NCBI GenBank assembly: GCA_027627225.1
Contig: JAPFQT010000157.1
Location: forward strand, 62,001 to 126,000
Source of the DNA: Congeria kusceri
Taxonomy: Eukaryota; Mollusca; Bivalvia; Myida; Dreissenidae
Length of the DNA stretch: 64,000 bases
Reading direction: 5' to 3'
Under the pieces are notes generated by a model. The model was not told the DNA's origin and did not search any database. It saw only the letters and a list, made by a program, of their open reading frames with translations. The position numbers and the translations under genes are program-made. Position 1 is the stretch's first letter; the number at the start of each line of letters is the position of its first letter. Of the stretch, positions 34,272 to 43,767 are shown piece after piece.

Positions 34272-37200
34272 CTAGTCCTGTATCAACAATGGCATAAATT
34301 GTGTCAGAAAACAGCAATTGAACCAAATATGATTCACAACAGGAAACAGGGAAAGGTCCACACGATTGTCAACTATTTTAAATTTCTTCACACGAGCTAT
34401 TGCTCGTTCTACATGTACACGATGTTTTGCAATTTGGCGTGTTAATGTAACATCACTGGGTGTCATTTGCGTTGCTTTTGATGCAAATGGTGGAATAAGC
34501 AATTTAAGTCCAAGCATTTTAATTTCATCCTCAATGAGAAAGCCCTTGTCAACCATAACTGAGTCGCCTTTTTTCAACTTTCCAGCTGTTATTAAATCAC
34601 GAAGTAAATCCAGTAAACCACTTTGCTTTGTAATTTCCTTGTCTGATGTGGAGCCAGAGAAAAGCATAGATATAAATATAAATGAGCCCCTGGGATCTAT
34701 ACCAACTAAACCCTTAAGTGTAGTGGCCGACTTATAATCTGAGTAACACTGACTTTGAGATTTTAAAGAAGGTCTTTCTACTTTAATCTCAGTTCCATCT
34801 AATATAACCATGGTTTCTGGAAATACTTCTTTGAACTTTGGTGGCATATTATCTATTATCACATCTCTATTAGGCCAAATGGGTACAGATCCAAAGCTGA
34901 AAAACATATAGTTCATCCAATTTCGAAACAATAACCCAGCATCGGGTGGGGTGATACTGAAAAGGTTAGCTAAATGAATAAAGTCCACATTCAAACGCAG
35001 TTTAATGAGCACCATTAAAAACCGGTCTTGAAGCCTCATCGACTTGAACACTGAAATTCGTTTTGATATTTCAAATGGGATCTGTGATTCAGTTGGCACC
35101 AGAAACATAAATATATTCATGAATTGTGTGTACACAAATCCAGTATAGTACTTAAAGTTATTTTTAATGGATGAATCTCTCACAGATTCAACGGTCATTG
35201 GTTGACTTTGTTGGTGGCTTTTGCTTTGTTTCTCTACCTTGTTTATCACATTTTTGAACTTTAAATTTTCACGTCTAAGTTCTTCATTACACAGTATCTG
35301 TGCTGCTAGTTGCCTCTTCAACGAGTCATTTTCAGCTGTGATTGCCAAAAGCTGCAATGGTGCCACACCAGAATCTGGAAACAAAAGTAATTAAATACAG
35401 CTATTGTTTATGGACATGCCACATATTTTGTATCATTAATCTATTTCAGTTGCCCCTGGTTAAACAAGCAGACAACCCTGTTGGTCAGTCTTTTCCTTGT
35501 GGACAGCTGGCCTTTCCAGTGGTTACAGACACTGACTGGAGCAAGGCTGATGATGAAGACTGGTCAAAAGTTGAGTTGACTTTGTCGGAGGCTGTTCAGT
35601 TGGAAAAAAACACAAGACAACAGAACAGCTGTGAGTTGTGGATGGACCAGCGGAGGCACAGAATTACTGCGTCCAATTTGGGCCGCTATATGAACAGACG
35701 CGTGTCTTTCACACAGAAATTTGTGGATTCTGTTCAAAAACAGAAGCCATTTAAATCACCCGCCACGTCATATGGCTCTGCAAATGAAAAGGTTGCCCGA
35801 CTGATGTATCAGAAGAAAACTGGCAGTCATGTGCATGACTGCGGGCTTGTAGTCAACCCGGCATTCCCATTCATTGGAGCCACACCCGATGGGAAAGTGT
35901 GCGACTCCAAGACAATGGAAACGGGTATCCTAGAAATAAAGTGGCCGTTTTCCATCAGGGACATGAGCATTATGGATGGTATGACTGCCATGAAAGGTCA
36001 CACTCAATTCCATTTGGAAATGGATGAGAACAAAATCAAATTTAAAAAAATTCATGCATACTTCTTTCAAGTGCAGGGACAGTTGCTTGCTACAGGAGCC
36101 CAGTTTTGTGATTTTGTAACTTTTACAAAGTGTGAAATTCTTGTCGAAAGAATTTTTCATGACAAATCTGTCCAGTCTGATATAGTAAAAACAGCTAGAA
36201 TGTTGTATAAAACTTTCCAGTTTTAAAAGTATACCTGAAATAGAGCTGTCTTGTGGTTGAAATTGACTGCAAACGTCTTGATTAATCTGGCCGTCCGTTG
36301 CAACATTCTCTTTATTGCTGAAAGAATTATTATGTTTTACAAATAATGGAAGATTGTAGCTTTAACATGTCAATGTTATTGATATGATTGTTTGATATGT
36401 TGTCAGGAAGCATTTAATGGCTCTTCTAATTTTACTAATTTATTTAGTAAAACAAATATGTTATGTCATAAAAAAGTGACAAACCTGTGAAGACATAATT
36501 ATGTTATGGAAATGGGCTTTGTTTCAAAGGGTATTGTTGTTTTTTTTTGCTGATGGCTTGAGAGGTGTATTAATAAACTGCATGATAATTGATCTATGAT
36601 TGTTGTTATTCCTTGTTTCATGATGTAGAACTCACTGGACTACATAAAAGTGCAGGCTGTTTTTTCAATTAATCACAGTAGCCAGTATATAAAAAAGTAT
36701 TTGAAATAACCCACTGACCTGAAGCCCGGAACCAGTAAAATTCTATACCGGGAAGTTAAAATTTTGACCTGCCTGCCCAAAAGAGCATGTACAAAAAGGA
36801 TGAACAATTTTGAAATTACGATTCAATAATACAACAATGTTCATAATTTTTTTCTCAAAATATATCATCACCTGATTTTCTTTCCATATGACTGACTACA
36901 TGAAAACATCGCTATCATTTATAACGTTTATATACTATATGAGTTTTATTTCCTCATTTTGGACAAGTTCAGTTGAAATTGTATGGCTTATGCCCGAATG
37001 CACAAGCCCTTTCAAACAAGTTATTGTGAAGACTACTAAAATGCATTTAACAAGTACATACTTGTTTGTTCCATCAGCAGAACTTGACAGTGGTATCAGG
37101 ACTTTTTTCAAAGTTGCGGATACTGAGCGGTACTTAGGTGGTGGCCGTCTTGGTGTAATTTCCTGTCTTGAATATGGGGTGATAGCAGGTATTGGGTCTG

Positions 37201-37864
37201 GATAAGCTTCACTTGGCCTTCCATCATGGAAGTGCTAAAATAACATAACATTGATATGCATAAAACTGATACTTATGCTGCTGCTCTTATAGCAAAATGT
37301 AAAAATAAGTAAACATTTCCATATAAAGTTAAATAAGATAATGTTCTGTCAAGAATACAACAGTAAAACACAATATAGACTCTTACTTGTCATCATAAAA
37401 GATTTTCATACAAATAAACAAACTTTGATCTGGATCACTGAGAAGTCGTATTTACACTGTGCCATATAAGGAGTTTTACAACCGAAGTTGGCAATATAGT
37501 AAATTTTCATTGGTCAATAAATCGAATTACAATGACATAAGCAGCTCGTAACCATAGATGGAAATAAAACATTCAAGCGTTTGTATTGATCAAGAGCATA
37601 AGCCTTTTAAGTTTAACTATAGGCTAATCATTCATGCAATATTAAAAACGTTCTAACCTTACTGCAGACGTAAAGGCAGTAGTTTCCTCTTACGATCTCT
37701 ACATCTAGCTGGTGTTTGGGCCGACCGCAAGCTTTAATCCACTGCTTGCATCGCTCAAGCTGATATTTCGGTTTCTGGAACGGATGGAACACAACACCAC
37801 CTTCCAGACGTTCTTTATACCTACTATCGCTGTTACACAGCCCCCACTGGCACCGTTTAACCAT
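34272..37864 (-). CDS. THAP-DDE transposase of the outer ISL2EU-like element
   Basis: Four exons on the minus strand: 37658-37864, 37062-37234, 36235-36317, 34272-35374. All introns are GT-AG and the phases join to 521 aa. Residues 1-90 are a THAP zinc finger: C5, C10, C67, H70 (C2CH), W42, and 'PDPIPA' after it; THAP domains bind the element's ends in related transposons. Residues about 155-205 look like a coiled coil, about 265-312 a helix-turn-helix region preceding the nuclease, and the rest a DDE_Tnp_4-type core: D347 ('ILDGTEI'), D430 ('MVDKGF'), E477 ('VERAIARVKKFK'), with the conserved 'GSTSDKE' at 394-400. No stops or lost catalytic residues, so it may be functional. Its big exon sits inside a YqaJ-gene intron, and its stop is 16 bp from that gene's preceding exon. 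Confidence 0.9.
36318..37061. other. Transposase intron 2; no other gene
   Basis: AT-rich intron of the minus-strand transposase and 3' flank of the YqaJ gene; a plus-strand AATAAA lies near 36572. The plus-strand frame at 36888-37205 overlaps a real minus-strand exon and is a shadow. Confidence 0.6.
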
Positions 37865-38049
37865 TTTTCGCGATTTAAAATGAGTTGCAATTATCACTTA
37901 GTTAGAGAATAAACCAGATCTCCTTTCGGTTAGGTTGTCCAAGAAAAACGCCCGGATGTAAAACTTTACTAGGTGCGCGTCAACGGACGATTTTCATTGG
38001 TTAATCGGTTATCGGTTCTAGAATTGTGGGCGGAGCCGTCTACTGGTTA

Positions 38050-38183
38050 ATTGCAGAACTGGGGAATGCTGTAGTTGAAGAATGGAATACCACATGTCTG
38101 TATAGCTTACATCAATTGTAGAACTGGGGAATGCTGTAGTTGAAGAATGGAATACCACATGTCTGCATAGCTTACATCAATTG
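38050..38183 (+). repeat. 65-bp minisatellite, right part
   Basis: Two further units of the array that ends at 24514, in the phase expected if the 13.5-kb element were removed. Confidence 0.95.
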
Positions 38184-38274
38184 TTATTAGCATCAGCGAT
38201 CTATAGCTATAATAAGTGCATTAAATATTCATATTTCTATACGAATTGAATGTTCAGGAGGGGGGGGGGGGGCG

Positions 38275-38400
38275 CAGGCATATCCGGGACTTTAAACTGA
38301 AAGCGATTCCCAACATAAGTGAATTTGACACGCCGACTGATTCGGGGTAAAGGGGAAATACACTTCAGTCACATTTTAGATCCCAGTAATATTCCCTGCA
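38275..38400 (-). repeat. Dispersed repeat family copy 3 (inverted)
   Basis: Reverse complement shows 'gggatctaaaat', 'cccgaatcagtcggcgtgtc' and 'gggaatcgctttc', as in the copies at the window start. It lies beside a poly-G run at 38260-38272, as copy 2 does. Confidence 0.55.
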
Positions 38401-38880
38401 TATAACTAGTTCTTGGTATCTGTGAGAAAGTATATTTCATGGGTAGAACCAATACTAGGTGTATGTGAGAAGGTCCATTCACTGGACAGAACCAGTTCTT
38501 GGTGAATGTGAGCAAGTCTATTCCATGGGTAGAAACATTACATGTTGTATGTGAGAAAGTTAAATGGTGTACAACAGAAAGAGGAATTCTTGGGTAGAAC
38601 CAGTTCTTGGTGTAACTGTATGTGAGACAATCCAATCCTTAGGTTAAATGGTTTTTGCTGTTTTTGAGAAAGTCCATTTCCTGGGTTGAACCACTACTTA
38701 ATGTGTGTTATAAAGTCCATTCCCGGTTAAGAACCAATACTTGAGAAAGTCTGTTTCCTAGGTAGAACCAGTACTTGGTGTATGTGAGAAAGTCCATTCC
38801 TTGGGTAGAACCAGTACTTGTTGTATGTGAGAAAGGCCATTTCATGGGTTGAACAAGTACTTAGTAATTTGGTTTGCAGG
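38395..38880 (+). repeat. Degenerate ~45-bp tandem array of a SINE-core-like motif
   Basis: About ten diverged units with 'gagaaagtccattcc', 'tgggtagaaccagtacttgg' and 'tgtatgt'. The reverse complement of 'tgggtagaaccagtactt' is the 'aagtactggttctaccca' block found in the SINEs at 40768, 45408 and 56500, so the array may have grown from a SINE core. Confidence 0.7.
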
Positions 38881-40767
38881 TAATGGCAATTGTAAAGCCA
38901 CGCTAAATAGGGAAAAAACGCATGGTAACCATCTTAACTGAGGGGTTCCATAAATGAGGGAGGACATTGACAGCAACAAATTCCCTCTTAGTTAATGGAA
39001 ACAAACCATAATGACTGATTACCGGTATATTATGTTTTTACGCAGTAACCCAGTTTTGGAAATAGAAAACACAAAATATGTTAATTATAGATACATCTAA
39101 GGCCAAAAGAGTTGTGTTCAGCATTATATCAACATTATCCACAGTATTTTTTTAACTAAGTGCAAGATAACCCGTATTAACAGATTCAATTTAATTATTT
39201 TCTGAGAAATAACCTAACATATGTATGTTACCAATAGTTTGCTTGTGAAATGTTTAAAACCCTTGTTCCATATGTGAGTACAATATACCATTATGCCCAA
39301 TAGTTTCTCCCTGGCATATAAAACCCGACATTACCATACACAATCTGTAAAATAAATTGCCTCTAAATGGCTCTGAACAAATTGTTCTTCACCTTTGGCC
39401 GCATATTGTATTAAAGTAGAGCTTTTATAACAATTTATCCAGGAGCTTTTTGAAAAAAAAAATGAGTTTGTGAAAAACTGGTATCTCAAATCTGGAACAC
39501 ATCAAACCAACTGAACCAGCATGACATGCAGTGCAAATAGCAGAGGTGTTTTATTGAGACTGAATGGGAATGAACAATATAGAACGCGGATGAACCCTCT
39601 CTGCAATCTCTGGCATCAGCTGCAGCAAAAATGTGTCTACAGAAATAAAGCAACATGTCCCACTTAATTGATATGGTCAAAACATACCATTTGTTTTACT
39701 CAAAAGATGATATTCACATGTTATGAACAATTTATGGAAAATTGATATACACTGTTAAATGGTTTTGAAAACGAATGTAAATGGCGGCATTAAAAATAGT
39801 ACTTGCATTAATAATGATTTATTTCAAAATAATACTTGCATTAATGATTTATATCAAAATAATACTTGCATTAGTGATTTATATCATTGTAATCTATAAA
39901 TAAAACAACATTCACACCTTTGCATAATTTCATGTGGAATATTGATTAGTTTGTATGTTTAGTTTTTCTCTGCACATTTGTCATCAATTGCATGATCAAC
40001 ACAACACATCCCACATTATATTTACAAACAGTGCCCATTGGATTCTGACCACTATAAGGCCCAGTGTCTCACCAATAGTGGAAACACTGCACCCTAACTT
40101 TGTTGGTCAAAATACCGCCACATTATGTTCTTTATTTTTATTTAGTTTGCGGTTATGGCACTCACTTTTTGTTTTCCAAAATCTGAGTCCATGCCATTTT
40201 CTTGCAAAAAAAAAATCTTAAAATAATGATTTGTGTTAATATATGTTGTATGATTCTTAACTAATATCACATATGTATGTGCTGAGAAAAGAATAAACTT
40301 AAAAAATAATTATGCATCAATACCTTGTAATAAATTACCGTTACATTTCTATTTCTTTATTATTTTATAAAAATTTGTAACATGTAACTACACTCATATG
40401 AAATTCAAAATTTGTTTGAGCAGGTAGAATTGTTTTTACGCAACAAGTGTGACATAATGCCTGTATACAGAAACCTGAGTTTTGTGCCAGATAATGCTGT
40501 CTTTATAAGTGTTACATTTTCAAACCTTGCCTATCAAATGTCTCTATCAAACCCACACTGGCTGCTATTTGCAATTCAGGCTGTATTGCTTCCAAGGAAT
40601 CAATGTACTCCAGGTTAGATATACATATGTTAATTTTCCCCAGATGTGTCGTTTTTACAAACACTCAGATACAAAGCATTCAGTCCCATCCTTACAATGA
40701 ATTGTTTGTCAAACACTGAATAGCCAGTCCCAGACAACAAAAGATGATAAATGGTAAGTCATAGGGG
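38881..40767. other. No firm gene; 31-bp triplicate at 39795-39895
   Basis: Three copies of 'aataatacttgcattaatga' plus 'tttatatcaaa' lie at 39795-39895. A stretch at 40429-40616 has an acceptor-like 'tttgtttgagcag', an open frame of about 60 codons and a donor-like 'ccaggttaga', but the frame is hydrophobic and unrecognised. The rest shows nothing. Confidence 0.4.
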
Positions 40768-40935
40768 TGTAATGGATTTGATAACTGCCTTTCGATTGGT
40801 AGATCAGAAGATCTTTACTTTGGGAGTGTTTGAATCATTGTTCTCAAAAGACTCCAAGTACTGGTTCTACCCAGGAAACAGACTCGCACATTGTAACCTC
40901 AGGCACAAGGGTTTCAAACCTGATGCAGACAAGTT
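40768..40935 (+). mobile_element. Diverged SINE
   Basis: tRNA-like head remnants ('gtgtaatggatttgataact', 'gattggtagatc') followed by 'ccaagtactggttctaccca' and 'ggaaacagactcg', the same core as the SINE at 56392. The 3' part differs from that copy. Confidence 0.6.
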
Positions 40936-41944
40936 ACATGTAGGATACTTACAGAAAAGTACAAGAAAGAAAGTATAAACAAAAATCAGTGTACAGTTAC
41001 TTGCTTGTCAATGGACAGCAGGTTGAACAAAATCTTGGTGGGACCAAACAACATGTGCGTCATGACTGTCCATCATCTAACACCCACGTTTAGGCTTGCG
41101 AAAGAATTTTATCTGACAAAAAATTATTAATGCACCAAGAGAGACAACCAAAGTACACTTTGGTAAAAAGGCAATGTGGATTACCGCCTTTGTTATATGT
41201 GTAATTATATGATTGCTCTACATATTTCGCCAGCATATGAGTTTTTAATCATAGTGTTCTTTAGGAGTAGCAAGGTAGACACCCAAAGATATAATGCTTC
41301 AGAAGTCAGCATTTCTCTGTGAATCTGGGACTAGGAAGACTTGAAGACTTCTATTTCAATAATATCAAAAATTAATATTAAATGTATGCAGAATAACGAT
41401 CTATGAAGAAATGAGACTGTTCATTTATAAACCAAATCAACATATGCATCAGTTTTAAACATTCATGTTGGATATTCAATTTACATTCTCAATATCTTAC
41501 ATATGTTAAATAATATAAAAGGTTAAGTGAATTACACCCTTAAACAACAAAGGATTATTTTACTCACAAATGTGGTGTTAAATCAGTTTTATTTTAACAC
41601 TTATCTGATATCAAATAGTTGTACAAAGCTCTACGATAAGAACGTGTTAATCGTTCAAACTCATCACTGTGCAAGTCTATCTGTCACGGGGTAAATTTTT
41701 TTATTCTTCTGCCCAGAGTAGGTTATCTCCCTTTGACTATATTAAAACCAGTTCAGTCTGTGGGCACATTTTCTCACACATTTTAAATCTTTATTTAAAG
41801 AATAACAACATATTAGAAAATTGAAAAGAACTTAGTTAGAACTTAGAATGCACAATGATAATCCGTTTCACTCACAACATATAACGCAACAATTGCATGA
41901 TGCAGTATTAAATGGTTTGGTGTCACAGGGTGAGAACATTGTGC
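40936..41944. other. No gene recognised
   Basis: AT-rich sequence without supported exons or repeats. Confidence 0.4.
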
Positions 41945-42016
41945 AGCCAGTCCGGGACTCGAACCCGGGACCTCTCGCTTACATAGCAAGTGCTCTCCCG
42001 ACTGAGCTAACCTGGC
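41945..42016 (-). pseudogene. tRNA-like sequence, probably pseudogene or SINE head
   Basis: On the minus strand: 'GCCAGGTTAGCTCAGTCGGG' with a good A box, a GCTC/GAGC D stem, a 5-bp anticodon stem CTTGC/GCGAG, and a T arm 'CCGGGTTCGAGTCCCGG'. Two faults: the loop TATGTAA has A where U33 should be, with TGT in the anticodon place, and the acceptor 3' strand pairs over only five bases (GCCAG/CTGGC) before slipping. So a functional tRNA is unlikely. Confidence 0.55.
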
Positions 42017-42878
42017 AGGTACACAATCTCTCCCCTAAAGTAACATTGAACAGTTTCTACCAGTTACAAGTATTGTGAGGGACTAAATACAGCCAAATGA
42101 TATGAAATCTGGCTAAACAATTCAGGATTCATCTCTTAATCAATACTTTTTTGGTGTATGCAAGTATACAAAACATGCGAATATGGCAATTATTATTGAT
42201 TGAAAATACATTACGCACGGAACATAAGCATGTTTCAGGTATGTAATGGCATGGTAGATTTTTTGACAAACCCAAACTTGAACTTAAATGAAAGAAAACA
42301 ATTTCTGACAGTCTTGAAACACATGTTTTACATCTTAAATAAGTACCTGAATGTGTACTGTGATTTTTCTAAGTAAAAATCCCCCAAAATAACAAATACT
42401 GTTTATAATACATGAAAACAGAATGAATAAACTACAAACACCAATATGGAGAGGTTACAGGTACCGTCCAATTCTGACCGCCACTAAAAATTATGATATT
42501 TACACCAGTTGTTCGCTTATACAGTAAAAGATAACAATAAACACCTTTGGGAAATCATTTCAAGTTGAGCTAAACTCCAGAAATGTTTAATGAAACATAG
42601 GGAATAATGACAAAAATATCGCGGAAATAGGCAAATGGCAACCAAAGTTAACAACACTTTTCACTGCTTTTAGGAAACAGATCTAGTGTGTATGTAATAG
42701 TGTGAATTCCTTTCCGAAATAGCAGTATTATGTATTATGCAGTATTATGGTCTGTAATAGTTCTGGGTCTAATTTCTCAAAGGATGACCACCTTAAACCT
42801 CTTATTTCATCAATCAAAATTATTATTTAAAAATTAATTTACAACACAATATATCATTTATCGTAATTATCTATTTAT
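42017..42878. other. No gene recognised
   Basis: AT-rich, no supported exon or repeat. Confidence 0.4.
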
Positions 42879-43192
42879 ACACGATACTCGCTAATTTTTC
42901 TATAGACAAAGAACAAAATTATCAATGTTAAACTACCTAATAATCAACGCAACAAGAAGTCGCGATCCTGAGCGGAGCATAGTAAAAAGTTGTTCCAATT
43001 AAATATTGCAAAAATATATGTCAAATCGTGTTACAATCGAAATAACTTTCGTATTATCATTGTTTATCGGCCAATAAACAACTCTTTGTCGTTCTAATGC
43101 GTGGCCATTAAACAACTCGAACTAACACCCTTGTGGTTTAATTCATATGCATCAGAACTCCAAATTGTTGTATATTGGCCAATAAACTACTT
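42879..43192 (-). mobile_element. Palindromic MITE family 'P', copy D
   Basis: Opposite orientation to copies A-C: starts 'cgatactcgctaatttttc', 'tatagacaaagaacaaaat', passes 'gagcggagcatagtaaaa', and ends in the two hairpin arms 'tttatcggccaataaacaac' and 'gtatattggccaataaac'. Confidence 0.75.
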
Positions 43193-43433
43193 CAAACTGT
43201 TATATGTCTTGAAAACAGTATTTATTTTACTGCACACTTTATTGAAATATGAAAATGGTGAGCTTAAGCTTATCGTTTTAAAACATGCTGGAGAATTTGA
43301 GAAACCGGAGCCAGTACTCTGACAAATAAATGGTTACCTTGACCTCTGTGGCACAGTAGACAAGCTCTATTATCATTAATAGTGAACATATATGCTTATT
43401 AAGATAAACAGGGACATTTTAAAAATCAGAAGT

Positions 43434-43484
43434 TAACTTAAGTTAAGAAGTTAAGTTAAGTTAAGTTAAGAAGTTAACCCATGT
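43434..43484 (+). repeat. AAGTT microsatellite
   Basis: 'gttaagttaagttaagaag' pentanucleotide run, impure at both ends. Confidence 0.8.
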
Positions 43485-43617
43485 CATGCATTCTTACAAA
43501 CTATAAATCCAAGAGAATAACAGTCCTGTTGTTTTCAGCAGCATCCCTTTAATTTTTTGTATGGTTGTACTCTTACTACAATACTTAAGATATGATTTTG
43601 GTTTTCTATAATCAAAG

Positions 43618-43767
43618 ATTCAAGATTATATACAAAGACGGGATGAATTGCAACTGGAAATGAGAGATGCATTTGCCCCAATCTACAAGCATGACAACAG
43701 AAATCAGCCTCAGAATCTCACAAAAAACATTGTCAAGTATCAGAGCAAGACTACAGTGGACGGATAG
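43618..43767 (+). CDS. Candidate terminal exon, gene unknown
   Basis: An open stretch of 49 codons plus TAG following an acceptor-like 'tctataatcaaag'. It reads as ordinary hydrophilic protein ('RRDELQLEMRDAFAPIYK', later 'NLTKNIVKYQSKTTVDG') with balanced codon use, unlike the AT-rich chance frames nearby. An in-frame stop lies just upstream of the proposed acceptor, so it can only be coding if spliced. I do not recognise the protein and could not find a convincing partner exon within the preceding few kilobases. It could also be a decayed pseudogene piece. Confidence 0.35.
   Translation: MQDYIQRRDELQLEMRDAFAPIYKHDNRNQPQNLTKNIVKYQSKTTVDG

Larger units (their letters stand above)
24591..36226 (+). 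pseudogene. SWIM-YqaJ exonuclease gene of the outer transposon, split by insertion
   Basis: Exons: 24591-24612 plus 32677-32926 (one exon cut by the inner element), 33586-33819, 34117-34255, 35450-36226. All junctions are GT-AG and phases agree; with the insertion removed the frame gives 473 codons. Residues about 86-98 form a SWIM-like zinc site, C86-S-C88 and H98, but the expected third Cys is Gly96. The last exon holds a YqaJ/lambda-exonuclease-type nuclease: E328, D362 in 'GATPDG', E377-x-K379 in 'ILEIKWP', and Gln residues in 'FFQVQGQ'. In ISL2EU elements such a protein accompanies the transposase; its role in transposition is not established. The insertion follows codon 7, so the product is probably not made unless the inner element is removed. 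The intron 34256-35449 contains the transposase's main exon on the other strand. Confidence 0.85.
24515..38049. mobile_element. ISL2EU-like DNA transposon, 13.5 kb with a nested insertion
   Basis: Ends are perfect 12-bp inverted repeats, TAACCAGTAGAC and GTCTACTGGTTA, each followed inward by a related GC box ('cgctccaccca' left; 'tgggcggagcc' right). The uninterrupted minisatellite reads 'catcaattg'. Left and right flanks fit insertion at AT with a 2-bp duplication, or AATT with a 4-bp duplication if the TIR is read two bases shorter. Gene content is a THAP-DDE transposase (minus) and a SWIM-YqaJ protein (plus), the combination known for ISL2EU transposons of the PIF/Harbinger-related group. 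Without the inner 8060-bp insertion and its 4-bp duplication the element is 5471 bp. A palindromic MITE (33197-33453) also sits in a YqaJ-gene intron. Confidence 0.88.

Noticed and set aside
34366..34737. 123-codon plus-strand frame
   Set aside because: Shadow of the outer transposase's DDE exon.
24515..38049. piggyBac or Kolobok element with TTAA duplication
   Set aside because: Other minisatellite units lack TTAA at this place, and the gene set (THAP-DDE plus YqaJ) fits ISL2EU.
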